A stretch of 21,540 nucleotides of DNA from Geobacter sp. UBA698 (GCA_002298925.1 DBMM01000039.1:3571-25110); one strand, 5' to 3'. Positions 1 to 7,503 are shown, numbered from the stretch's first letter. Numbers and translations are program-made. Notes: generated by a model from the letters alone, not told the origin.

Positions 1-30
1 TTTGATATGGAAATGGAATCAGGAGCATCC

Positions 31-2517
31 ATGCAGACATTAGTAGATCTTTTCGGTACTTTCCAAAAGCTGGGGGACAAAACCGCCTTCGTGAACCGCA
101 CCGGCGTGCGGCGCCTGGTGGTTTCCTATCGGGAACTCTCCGATCTTTCCCTGAAAATGGCAAACTTCCTGGCGCAAAGCGGCGTGGCGCCGGGGGACCG
201 GGTGCTGATCTGGGGCCCCAACTCTTCCTGGTGGGCCGTGGCCTACTGGGGCATAATCATGCGCGGCGCAGTGGCCGTCCCGGTGGACTTCATGTCCGAC
301 CGGGCACGAGCGGAATCCATCCGCACCCTGACGAAGGCGAAAATTGTCATCCAGAGCCGGTTCAAGCCGGAGCGCATGGCCACAGGCACGTCGCTGCTGC
401 TGGAAGAGCTGCAGTACCTGCTGGAAGATGTCCAGCCCATCGGCGAGACGGCTCATCCAGCTCCCGAGGATATGGCGCAGCTTATCTACACCTCCGGAAC
501 CACCGGCAATCCGAAAGGTGTGATCCTCACCCACAAGAATCTGGTCGCCAACATGAGTCAGATCAACCGGCAGGTACCGATCATCACTCCCGACTTCAGC
601 TTCCTCTCCCTGCTGCCGCTGTCCCACATGTTCGAGCAGATGGGGGGCTTTTTCACACCGCTGTACCGTGGCGCCGCTGTCGTCTATCTGCGCACTCTCA
701 AGCCTTCCGCGATCATGGAAGCGTTGAGCGAGGAGGACATCTACGTCATCATGTCGGTTCCCCGCCTCCAGCAACTGCTCAAAACCACCATCGAGCGGGA
801 ACTGGAGGAGAAACACCTGTCCGGACTCTTCCACCAGCTGTCCAAACTGGCGGCGGGGCTTCCCAAAGGGGTGCGCCGTCTGCTCTTTTTCCCGGTGCAG
901 AAAAAATTCGGCCGTAACTTTACGGTCTTCATTTCAGGAGGCGCCCCCCTTGCTCCCGAGATTTTCAATTTCTGGGACAGCATGGGCTTTACGGTGCTGG
1001 AAGGATACGGCCTGACGGAATGCTCGCCGGTGCTCTGCGTCAACACCATGGAGCGGCAGGTAGCCGGCTCGGTCGGTCCGCCTCTGCCCGGGATTGAGTT
1101 GAAGATCGAGGGGAAGGAGGTTCTGACCCGTGGTGACAACGTCTTTCCCGGCTATTACGAAAACGAGCAGGCCAGCCGTGATGCCTTCGCGAACGACGGC
1201 TGGTTCCGGACCGGCGACATCGGGGAGATATCCCCGGATGGCTGGCTTTCCATCAAGGGGCGGCAGAAGGAGCTGATCGTCACCGGCGCAGGGGTCAACG
1301 TCTATCCCGACGAACTGGAAGCGGTCCTGAACAAGATCCCCGGCGTGAAGGAAGCGTGCGTGATCGGCCTTGACAAGGGCGGGGGGGAGGAGGTCCATGC
1401 CGTGCTGCTTCTGGACGGAAGCGGCGTGCTGCCCGATGAGATCATCGGCCAGGCGAACGGCAGGCTGGACGCGCTGCACCAGATTACCGGCTCCACGGTC
1501 TGGAATGAACCGGAATTTCCCAAGACCACCACCTTGAAGATCAAGAAGTTCCAGGTGCTGGAGCAGCTTAAAAAGGGAGCCGCTGCAGGCGCCGACGCCC
1601 TCTCCCGGGATGCCCTGATCAACCTGCTTGCCAAGGTGACCGGGACCAGCGCCGCTGATATTCACGAGGAATCCCTGCTGGTAAATGACCTGGGGCTGAC
1701 CTCCATCGACCGGCTGGAACTGGTTAATTTTCTGGAACAGGAATACCGTCTCGATATCGAGGACTCCCAGATCGGAGTTGAAACCCGGGTTTCCGACCTG
1801 CGCCAGATCATATCGAAACGGGAAAAACTCAGACACCACGATCATTTCCGCTTCTGGACCAATTCGGCGATTGTCAGGGGGCTGCGCATGATCGGGGACG
1901 CGCTCCTCAACTATCCCCTGTTCCGGATCTTCGTCTCGCTCGATGTCCGCGGGGCTGAGCGTTTGCACAAGCTGGATGGCCCGGTGATTTTCGTAGCGAA
2001 CCATTTGAGCTATTTCGACCAGCCCTGTCTCATGTTCGCGCTGCCCAAAAAGATACGCTATCGCACTGCCACTGCCGCCTGGCAGGAATTCTTCTTCGGG
2101 GACTATCACGGGTTGAACCTGCTCTGGCGCCGTCTGTGTTACGAGTACGGCACCTGGTTTCTCAATCTCTTTCCGCTGCCCCAGACGGGGGGCTTCAGCG
2201 GCTCGCTCAAATTCATGGGCAAGCTTGCCGATACCGGCACGAACACCCTCATCTTTCCGGAAGGTGCCCACTCCCGGGACGGCGAACTGCAGAGCTTCCA
2301 GCTGGGGCTGGGGATCATCGTCAAGGAACTGGGGATCCCGGTTGTGCCGGTGCATATCAGCGGAACGGAGCAGCTCCTTGCGCCGAAAGCGCGCTTTCCG
2401 AAACGCGGCAAGGTTGTTATAACTTTTGGGGAACCGCTGCATTTCCGTTACGAGGAACCGGACGCGATCGTTGAAACAGCTCGCCGGGCGGTTGAAAGGC
2501 TGAAGGCTGAAGGTTGA
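31..2517 (+). CDS. Acyl-AMP synthetase / acyl carrier / PlsC acyltransferase fusion (Aas-like)
   Basis: This protein of 828 residues has three domains in order. An ANL-superfamily acyl-activating domain covers about residues 1-510, with the AMP-binding loop YTSGTTGNPKG at 153-163, GYGLTE at 325-330 and the catalytic-lysine region TLKIKK near 502-506. An acyl carrier domain covers about 525-600, with the likely phosphopantetheine Ser558 in GLTSID. A PlsC/LPLAT domain covers about 635-828, with HX4D as NHLSYFD (His658, Asp663) and FPEG at 742-745. Family knowledge suggests it activates a fatty acid with ATP, loads it on its own carrier domain and transfers it to a lysophospholipid or glycerophosphate acceptor at the inner membrane. 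E. coli Aas has the acyltransferase first and no carrier domain, so the order here is reversed. The ATG at 31 is chosen because AGGAG lies 5 nt upstream; an in-frame ATG at 7 has no such site. A Spinster-like transporter follows. The acceptor is not determined by the sequence. Confidence 0.9.
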   Translation: MQTLVDLFGTFQKLGDKTAFVNRTGVRRLVVSYRELSDLSLKMANFLAQSGVAPGDRVLIWGPNSSWWAVAYWGIIMRGAVAVPVDFMSDRARAESIRTLTKAKIVIQSRFKPERMATGTSLLLEELQYLLEDVQPIGETAHPAPEDMAQLIYTSGTTGNPKGVILTHKNLVANMSQINRQVPIITPDFSFLSLLPLSHMFEQMGGFFTPLYRGAAVVYLRTLKPSAIMEALSEEDIYVIMSVPRLQQLLKTTIERELEEKHLSGLFHQLSKLAAGLPKGVRRLLFFPVQKKFGRNFTVFISGGAPLAPEIFNFWDSMGFTVLEGYGLTECSPVLCVNTMERQVAGSVGPPLPGIELKIEGKEVLTRGDNVFPGYYENEQASRDAFANDGWFRTGDIGEISPDGWLSIKGRQKELIVTGAGVNVYPDELEAVLNKIPGVKEACVIGLDKGGGEEVHAVLLLDGSGVLPDEIIGQANGRLDALHQITGSTVWNEPEFPKTTTLKIKKFQVLEQLKKGAAAGADALSRDALINLLAKVTGTSAADIHEESLLVNDLGLTSIDRLELVNFLEQEYRLDIEDSQIGVETRVSDLRQIISKREKLRHHDHFRFWTNSAIVRGLRMIGDALLNYPLFRIFVSLDVRGAERLHKLDGPVIFVANHLSYFDQPCLMFALPKKIRYRTATAAWQEFFFGDYHGLNLLWRRLCYEYGTWFLNLFPLPQTGGFSGSLKFMGKLADTGTNTLIFPEGAHSRDGELQSFQLGLGIIVKELGIPVVPVHISGTEQLLAPKARFPKRGKVVITFGEPLHFRYEEPDAIVETARRAVERLKAEG

Positions 2518-2573
2518 TTTGCTGAAGGAACGCAGGGTATAAGGTTTTTACTTCAGCCTTCAGTCTTCAGCCT
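2497..2573. repeat. Imperfect inverted repeat at the synthetase/transporter junction
   Basis: The left arm (2497-2513) overlaps the last codons of the synthetase gene. The right arm (2557-2573) is its reverse complement at 16 of 17 positions. Both are built from short GGCTGAA / TTCAGCC units, and further copies of the unit lie between the arms (CTGAAG at 2522-2527, CTTCAG at 2551-2556). The transcript could fold into a long hairpin ahead of the transporter's ribosome site. No T-run follows, so a simple terminator is not supported. It may be an attenuating or mRNA-stabilising structure, or a dispersed genomic repeat. Confidence 0.6.
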
Positions 2574-2598
2574 AAACGCCTTGAAAAGGATATACGAT

Positions 2599-3840
2599 AT
2601 GAAGTCCGGACCGATCTCACTGCCATACCGCCGCTATGCCCTGGGGCTGCTTTTGGCGGTGAACCTGCTCAACTACATCGACCGCCAAGTGCTGTTTGCG
2701 GTCTTTCCGCTCATAAAGACGGATCTGCTCATCTCCGATACTGAGCTGGGATTTCTCGGCAGCGCCTTCATGGTCAGCTACCTGCTCTTTGCGCCGCTCT
2801 TCGGCTGGCTTGGCGACCACTGGAGCCGCGTCAGGCTGGCCTCGGGAGGACTGGTTGTCTGGAGCCTGGCCACGGCACTGGCCGGTTTTGCCCCCGGCTA
2901 CCGGACTCTGCTGGCCGCCCGCGCCACCGTCGGGGTTGGTGAGGCCAGCTTCGGCACGGTCTCGCCCGGGCTCGTCGCCGACTTCTTTCCCAAGGAACAG
3001 CGCGGCCGGATCCTTTCCTGGTTCTACGTGGCGATCCCGGTCGGGAGCGCACTCGGCTATATCCTTGGGGGGGTGCTGGGGCACAGCTTTGGCTGGCATG
3101 CCGCTTTCCTCATGGTTGGTCTGCCCGGTCTGCTTCTGGCCATTCCCGTCGGACTGTTGCGAACCCCTCCGCGCGGAGGCGATGAGGCAGCAGCGAGCAC
3201 CCGATCAGGAAAAGCGTCTTCGGGGTATGCCCCCCTTTTCAGAAACCGCTCCTTTGTCTGTAACACGCTCGCCATGGCCGCCATGACCTTCGCCATCGGC
3301 GGGCTCGCCCAGTGGATTCCGTCCTTTTTGAATCGTGTTCATTCCCTGGATGTGGCCAGGGGAAATACATTGTTCGGAGCAACCACCGTGCTGGCCGGGA
3401 TACTGGGCACCCTGGCCGGCGGCTGGCTTGGCGACCGCTGGCAGAAAAAGAGCAGCAAGGGGTACCTGCTGGTCTCAGGCTGGGGTTTTCTGATCGGCAT
3501 CCCCTTTGCGGTCTGGGCCATCCTTGCACCGGACCTGACCTTCTGCATGACCGCCATATTCATTGCCGAGTTCTTTCTCTTTCTCAACACCGGCCCCCTT
3601 AATACGGTCATCCTCAATGTAACCCCGCCGGCGATCCGCGCCATGGCCTTTGCGGTCAACATCTTCTTCATCCACGCCCTGGGCGACGCTGTCTCGCCTT
3701 CAATCCTCGGCTGGCTTTCGGATCAGTGGGGCTTGCGCAGCGCTCTGCTGATCACCCCATTTGCCATGGCGCTGGCCGGACTGTTCTGCTTCATCTGCGG
3801 CAGATTTGTGGCGCAGGACATGGCTCAGGCAGAGAAGTGA
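2599..3840 (+). CDS. Spinster-like major facilitator superfamily transporter
   Basis: This is a 413-residue inner-membrane protein made of hydrophobic segments throughout, the usual size for a 12-helix MFS carrier. Helix 1 holds LLNYIDRQV (Asp28, Arg29), the NY-x-DR signature I associate with Spinster proteins. GWLGDHWSRVRL at 69-80 is the MFS loop 2-3 motif, and ARATVGVGEASF near 106-117 (Glu115) with the following FFPKEQRGR also fit that family. The ATG at 2599 is preferred over an in-frame TTG at 2581 because AAAAGGA at 2584-2590 sits 8 nt upstream. Human Spns1 exports lysophospholipids from lysosomes, and E. coli LplT, another MFS protein, flips lysophospholipids for Aas. Placement 81 nt after an Aas-like fusion suggests the same substrate class here. 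That substrate is an inference; sugar, sphingolipid or drug transport remain possible. Confidence 0.85.
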   Translation: MKSGPISLPYRRYALGLLLAVNLLNYIDRQVLFAVFPLIKTDLLISDTELGFLGSAFMVSYLLFAPLFGWLGDHWSRVRLASGGLVVWSLATALAGFAPGYRTLLAARATVGVGEASFGTVSPGLVADFFPKEQRGRILSWFYVAIPVGSALGYILGGVLGHSFGWHAAFLMVGLPGLLLAIPVGLLRTPPRGGDEAAASTRSGKASSGYAPLFRNRSFVCNTLAMAAMTFAIGGLAQWIPSFLNRVHSLDVARGNTLFGATTVLAGILGTLAGGWLGDRWQKKSSKGYLLVSGWGFLIGIPFAVWAILAPDLTFCMTAIFIAEFFLFLNTGPLNTVILNVTPPAIRAMAFAVNIFFIHALGDAVSPSILGWLSDQWGLRSALLITPFAMALAGLFCFICGRFVAQDMAQAEK

Positions 3841-3845
3841 TCGGG

Positions 3846-3873
3846 TTGACAAGCAGGAACGATTGGGTAGGCT
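3846..3873 (+). promoter_or_regulatory. Possible sigma-70 promoter for the secreted protein gene
   Basis: A perfect -35 hexamer TTGACA at 3846-3851 is followed after 16 bases by TAGGCT at 3868-3873, which matches only three of six -10 positions. It lies about 70 nt before the start codon of the next gene in the 101-nt gap. The -10 match is weak, so this is tentative. Confidence 0.3.
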
Positions 3874-3941
3874 TAATTGAGGAAATTAAAGTTTGCGGCA
3901 AGCTGGTTTTAGTTCAAATCCGGCAGAGAGGAGGCAGCCAA

Positions 3942-4664
3942 ATGAAAAAGTTGTTTTTAGGGTTAATCCTGTTGGCGCTGGCAATTGCCGTTCCTGTGCC
4001 ATCAATGGCAGGGGTAGATGTAAGTATCGGGATTTCCCTGCCGCCACTGATCGCATTTCGGGCGCCGCCGGAAGTGGTGGTGATACCAGATACGAACTAT
4101 GTCTACGCTGTTCCTGATATAGACGCAGACATGTTTTTCTGGAATGGCTGGTGGTGGCGGTTGTGGGAAGGGCGCTGGTATCGCTCCCCTTATTATAACC
4201 GGGGCTGGGCTTATTATAATGATGTTCCCAGCTTCTATTATGATGTGGATCCGGGCTGGAGGGGATACTACCGGGACCGTAACTGGTACGGACATCGCTG
4301 GGACTATGAACGGATTCCCAACCGGCAGCTTCAGCAGAACTGGAGACGTTGGGACAAGAATCGACATTGGGAACGGCAACGTACCTGGGGCGTCCGGAAT
4401 TATCAGCCTCGACCGCACCAGCAGATTCAGGAGCTGAGACAGCAACGGCGAGAGCAATATCACCAGAGGCCCGAGGTTCAGCGATATCAGCAACAGAGAC
4501 AGCCTCAGGTTCAACAGCCACAACAGCAGCAACCGCAGGATCAGCGTCCCCAGAGGCAGAGGGAACACCAGCAGGAGCAGCGGGGCCGGCAGTACCAGGG
4601 AGAACCCCAACGTCAGCAACCTCAGGGAAGACCTGAAGGAGATGATGGCGAACGTAGAAGGTAG
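3942..4664 (+). CDS. Secreted Trp/Tyr-rich protein with Gln/Arg-rich tail
   Basis: This 240-residue protein has a clear signal peptide: MKK, a hydrophobic core, and a probable cut after PSMA at residue 23. The mature N-terminal half is dense in Trp, Tyr and Arg (NGWWWRLWEGRWYRS, later DPGWRGYYRDRNWYGHRW). The last 90 or so residues are low-complexity Gln, Arg and Pro, ending in three Arg. It should sit in the periplasm or outside the cell; no lipobox Cys is present. I recognise the PDTNYVYAVPDIDADMFFW-type core as a conserved hypothetical family often seen in Geobacter, but know no tested function. The start is well set by GAGAGGAGG ending 7 nt before the ATG. The extreme composition suggests a structural, surface-binding or nucleic-acid/polyanion-binding role; that is inference only. 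Confidence 0.85.
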   Translation: MKKLFLGLILLALAIAVPVPSMAGVDVSIGISLPPLIAFRAPPEVVVIPDTNYVYAVPDIDADMFFWNGWWWRLWEGRWYRSPYYNRGWAYYNDVPSFYYDVDPGWRGYYRDRNWYGHRWDYERIPNRQLQQNWRRWDKNRHWERQRTWGVRNYQPRPHQQIQELRQQRREQYHQRPEVQRYQQQRQPQVQQPQQQQPQDQRPQRQREHQQEQRGRQYQGEPQRQQPQGRPEGDDGERRR

Positions 4665-4733
4665 AACATCAGCCACGTGAGGAGTTCTGTATTCAGCTCA
4701 GTTTAATCGATCTTACCGGGGAGGGTTACTGAA

Positions 4734-6089
4734 ATGGCACCAGAACGTTTGATTGTTGTCGGCGGCGATGCAGCGGGGATGAGCGCCGCCAGCCAGGCTA
4801 AACGCCGCCGTCCTGACCTGGAGATAGTCGTGTTCGAGAAGAGCACGCACGTATCGTATTCCGCCTGAGGGATTCCCTATTATGTCGGCCGGGTTGTCGA
4901 CAAAGAAGAAGCACTGATTATCCGTACCCCTGAAAGATTCCGGGAGAAGGATGGGATCGACGTCCGCATCCGCCATGAAGTTGAAGAAATCGACGGGGCC
5001 GGAGGGAAGGTCCGCGTTCGTAATATAGAGACCGGCAAGGTCGTATGGGAATCCTATGACCGGCTCTTGATCGCTACCGGCGCCACGCCGGTCTGCCCGG
5101 ACCTTCCCGGCTCTGACGCCGTTGAAATCTGCGGGGTAAACACCCTGCAGAGCGGGGTTGAGCTGCACCGCCGCCTCGATGCCGGCAATCTGAAAAAAGC
5201 GGTGGTCGTTGGCGGCGGCTACATCGGCCTGGAGATGGCGGAAGCCTTGGTCAGGCGCGGTCTGGAGGTGTCATTGATTAACAGGCCTCCCGAGGTAATG
5301 GATACTCTCGATCAGGACATGGGGCAGCTGGTCTCTCAGGCTCTGCGGGATTTGGGGGTCACCCTTTATCTGGAGGAAACTCTTACGGGTTTCGACACGA
5401 AGCAGGGCAAGGTTACCGGGGTGGTAACCGACAAACGGAGCCTTCCGGCCGACATGGTGATACTGGGGCTTGGCGTGCGCCCCAACACGAGTCTGGCCGC
5501 TGCGGCTGGTATCCCCCTCGGGGAGAAAGGGTCGATCCGGGTGAACGACCGGATGGAAACCGGACGTGCAGGTATCTGGGCAGCGGGGGATTGCGCAGAG
5601 TCGTTTCATCTGGTCAGTCGCAAGCCGATCCATATTGCCCTCGGCACGGTCGCCAACCGCCACGGGCGGGTAGCGGGCATCAATCTGGGAGGAGGCTATG
5701 CCACGTTTCCCGGAGTAGTGGGGACTGCCGTCACAAAGATCTGTCACGTGGAGGTTGCCCGTACCGGTCTGCAGGAAAAGGAGCTCAGGAAACTGGGCCT
5801 TGAATGGGTAAGCGCCGTAATCAAAAGTCGAACCAAGGCAGGCTACTTCCCCGGCGCAGGAGAAATCACCGTCAAAGTGCTGGCCGAAAGGGGCAGCGGC
5901 CGGCTGCTGGGAGGTCAGATCGTCGGGATGGAAGGTTCGGCCAAGCGGATCGATACCCTGGCTACCGCTCTTCATGCCGGCTTTACGGTGGAGGAGATGA
6001 TTAATCTCGACCTCGGTTACGCTCCTCCCTTTTCGCCGGTCTGGGACCCGGTCGTCACCGCTGCACGTGAAGCGGCCAAGATGCTGTAA
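4734..6089 (+). CDS. CoA-disulfide-reductase-like FAD/NAD(P) oxidoreductase, probable selenoprotein (Sec45 at TGA)
   Basis: Read through one TGA (4866-4868), this frame gives 451 residues, the normal length of CoA-disulfide reductases and NADH oxidases/persulfide reductases of the pyridine nucleotide-disulfide reductase family. It has an FAD motif VVGGDAAGMSAA (8-19), an NAD(P) motif VVVGGGYIGLEMAEAL (157-172), the second FAD motif WAAGDCAE (Asp286), and a C-terminal dimerisation domain with GYAPPFSPVWDP (Tyr429). The TGA falls at SYSA-U-GIPYYVG, exactly where family members carry their single redox Cys (SYANCGLPYY in typical enzymes). About 66 codons between the TGA and the next ATG (5067) encode well-conserved family sequence, so the gene is not starting late. 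GGGGAGGG at 4718-4725 precedes the ATG by 8 nt. A SECIS-like hairpin follows the TGA. The predicted role is reduction of CoA disulfide, persulfide or polysulfide with NAD(P)H. A nonsense mutation or base-call error remains possible. Confidence 0.85.
4866..4902 (+). promoter_or_regulatory. Sec codon plus bacterial SECIS-like stem-loop
   Basis: After the TGA at 4866-4868, bases 4883-4889 (TGTCGGC) pair with 4896-4902 (GTCGACA) in a 7-bp stem with one G-U pair, closing a 6-nt loop CGGGTT (4890-4895). The loop begins 22 nt after the TGA and has G at its second position. Known bacterial SECIS elements place a small apical loop with a G in its first two bases roughly 16-37 nt after the UGA, where SelB binds it. 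The fit was made by eye; no free energy was calculated. Confidence 0.75.
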
Positions 6090-6389
6090 TTAAGGACAAA
6101 CACTGATAGCACCGTTCCTCAAATTTGTTAGCTTCTTTATGAAGCTCCGATTCGAAATTCAGCCAAGCGCCGATATATGGCGGTATGTTGATCGATTACA
6201 CTATTAATAGCGGAGAGCTATCAGCAATGCCGCAGCTGTCGCCGAGGTAAAAATAATCGGATGCAAAACAATAAAATGGTCGGCTGTGCTACTGCGACCG
6301 ACTTGGGTTTTCGGTTTTGATGTTGGATTTTGGCGGTCAAGGTGGATAGGGCCGTTTCCTGATGAAAACCAGTTTAAGTGGAGGATAGT
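6090..6389. other. 300-base gap between the flavoprotein and lmo0937-type genes
   Basis: No convincing gene is present on either strand. A 6-bp hairpin, AGCTTC-TTTAT-GAAGCT (6130-6146), lies 41 nt after the flavoprotein stop but has no T-run, so it is at best a weak terminator. The stretch is more AT-rich than its surroundings and contains GGTCG...CGACC pairing near 6279-6300. Its length suggests it holds the promoter and control region of the downstream mini gene, but I cannot name a site in it. Confidence 0.5.
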
Positions 6390-6539
6390 ATGCTCTGGAC
6401 AATCTGTATGATCCTGATAGTGTTGTGGCTGGTGGGTATGGTTACTTCCTATACCATGGGTGGCCTGATCCATATCCTGCTCGTAATTGCCATTATTGTC
6501 GTGCTGTTACGCGTTATTCAAGGCAGGAAAGTCTTATAG
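6390..6539 (+). CDS. lmo0937-family small membrane protein
   Basis: The product has 49 residues. It starts MLWTICMILIVLWLVGMV, continues with SYTMGGLIHILLVIAIIVVLLRVI and ends QGRKVL. Two hydrophobic segments (about 5-19 and 24-43) are separated by a short SYTMGG turn, giving a two-helix inner-membrane hairpin with a positively charged end. The LW..vLLWllG..tsyt.GG.iHiLLviAiivvliR pattern is what I know as the lmo0937/DUF5670 family, which is common next to stress genes; its function is unknown. GTGGAGGA at 6379-6386 is a strong ribosome site 3-4 nt before the ATG. The gene stands alone, with a 300-nt leader upstream and an unrelated methyltransferase downstream. Confidence 0.85.
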   Translation: MLWTICMILIVLWLVGMVTSYTMGGLIHILLVIAIIVVLLRVIQGRKVL

Positions 6540-6561
6540 GCCGCGCAGCGGGAGTATCCCG

Positions 6562-6575
6562 AACTGCCGGCAGTT
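6562..6575. repeat. 14-bp perfect palindrome downstream of the mini membrane gene
   Basis: AACTGCCGGCAGTT is its own reverse complement and begins 22 nt after the stop codon. It could be a transcript hairpin or a dimeric regulator site upstream of the methyltransferase gene (ATG at 6655). The run of seven T at 6622-6628 is too far away to make it a standard terminator. Confidence 0.4.
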
Positions 6576-6654
6576 GCTGCCGCTAAGTCGTCAGGCAATT
6601 GACGCAAATATCTGGCTGCGGTTTTTTTGCGCGGCTCAATGAGGTCGGGATTTT

Positions 6655-7440
6655 ATGCCTGAAGACAGAACAACAGCGCCGCCAGCAGGCGACGCTGCCC
6701 TCGTTAATCGCAGTTTCTACGATGCGCTCTGGTCACAGACCCACCTGGCACGCCCGGAGCGCTTCAATACCTGGCCGCTCATTGCAGCTTTGCTGCCGAC
6801 GGCTGCGGCGCGGCTGGAAATCGGACCCGGACTGCGACCCAGGTCGCCCATTGCCGGCACGCATTTTATCGATATAAGTGCTCCGGTGGTCGCGCGGTTG
6901 AATGGCCGTGGTGCCCTCGCTCAGACGGGCGTGGTAACCGCGCTTCCCTTCGAGGATCAAAGTTTCGATCTCGTCTGTGCCTTCGATGTCATCGAGCACG
7001 TCGAGGACGACCAGCGGGCTTTTACCGAGATCAGCCGCGTGCTGAAGGAGGATGGTGTCCTGATCTTCTCCGTCCCCCTGCATGCCCGCTTCTGGACCGC
7101 GTTCGATGAGTTCGTCGGCCATGTGCGCCGCTACGAGCCCGCTCAGCTGATGGCCATTCTGCAAAAGCATAATCTGGTCCTGGAAAAGAGCGCAGTCTTC
7201 GGCATGCAGCCGTCAAATCCGCGTCTGCTGGACTTCGGAATCTGGTTTCTGACCCACCGGCGTTCCACCGCGCTCTTTTGGTACAACTGGCTGTTTCTGC
7301 CGCTTGGCATTTTTTTCCAGAAACGGCTGAAATTCTTTGCCGGTCTGCTCGATACGGGCGGGGTGGATGAGATCGTGCTGGTTTGCCGGCGCGGCAAAGG
7401 GGCGCCTGAGCCAGGTCACGAGCTTAGTGCCGGATCTTGA
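6655..7440 (+). CDS. Class I SAM-dependent methyltransferase, substrate unknown
   Basis: This 261-residue protein belongs to the Methyltransf_11-like group. Motif I is LEIGPGLRPRSP (Glu55), a shortened form of the usual E/DxGxGxG. The acidic HFIDIS strand follows, then ALPFEDQSFDLVCAFDVIEHVED (about 96-118), the post-I and motif II region with the VIEH signature, and motif III around LKEDGVLIFSVPLH. The C-terminal part (about 185-245) has an aromatic, hydrophobic stretch FWYNWLFLPLGIFFQKRLKFF, possibly membrane-facing or lid-like. The acceptor cannot be read from the sequence; small molecules, lipids or quinones are all possible. The ribosome site is weak: GAGG at 6641-6644, 10 nt upstream. 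It is separated from its neighbours by 115 and 76 nt, and nothing ties it to the trehalose genes that follow. Confidence 0.85.
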   Translation: MPEDRTTAPPAGDAALVNRSFYDALWSQTHLARPERFNTWPLIAALLPTAAARLEIGPGLRPRSPIAGTHFIDISAPVVARLNGRGALAQTGVVTALPFEDQSFDLVCAFDVIEHVEDDQRAFTEISRVLKEDGVLIFSVPLHARFWTAFDEFVGHVRRYEPAQLMAILQKHNLVLEKSAVFGMQPSNPRLLDFGIWFLTHRRSTALFWYNWLFLPLGIFFQKRLKFFAGLLDTGGVDEIVLVCRRGKGAPEPGHELSAGS

Positions 7441-7503
7441 TGTGCCGGTTCTGATACCGCTGTACCCAATAATATCTTACCGCAGTTGATGGAGTTGCTC
7501 TAA

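Noticed and set aside
934..2442. Long minus-strand open frame of 502 codons opposite the synthetase fusion
   Set aside because: Its protein has no recognisable family features, and the opposite strand encodes clearly conserved domains; it is a shadow of GC-rich coding DNA.
3893..3930. tRNA-like T-arm sequence (GTTCAAATCC near 3914)
   Set aside because: No matching acceptor stem, D-arm or anticodon arm is found around it.
3726..4664. 312-codon frame that extends the secreted protein upstream into the transporter gene
   Set aside because: The signal peptide and strong ribosome site place the true start at 3942; the extension overlaps the transporter in another frame.
4734..4868. Disrupted pseudogene explanation for the TGA
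   Set aside because: Not fully excluded, but the rest of the frame is intact, the TGA falls exactly on the redox Cys codon, and a SECIS-like hairpin follows.
5067..6089. Separate 340-residue oxidoreductase starting at ATG 5067
   Set aside because: It lacks the FAD-binding N-terminus and has no ribosome site of its own, while the same frame upstream encodes the missing domain with only the TGA at the Cys position. It is the tail of the 4734 gene.
6204..6473. Minus-strand 89-codon frame over the 6090-6389 gap
   Set aside because: It overlaps the lmo0937-type gene, has a composition unlike a real protein, and no ribosome site was seen.
6540..6635. GCCGCGCA (6540-6547) paired with TGCGCGGC (6628-6635) as a long stem
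   Set aside because: The arms are only 8 bp and 80 bases apart; chance is likely in GC-rich DNA.
6746..6760. TGGCACG-N4-GAGC match to a sigma-54 promoter
   Set aside because: It lies inside the methyltransferase coding region with no gene start at a suitable distance downstream.
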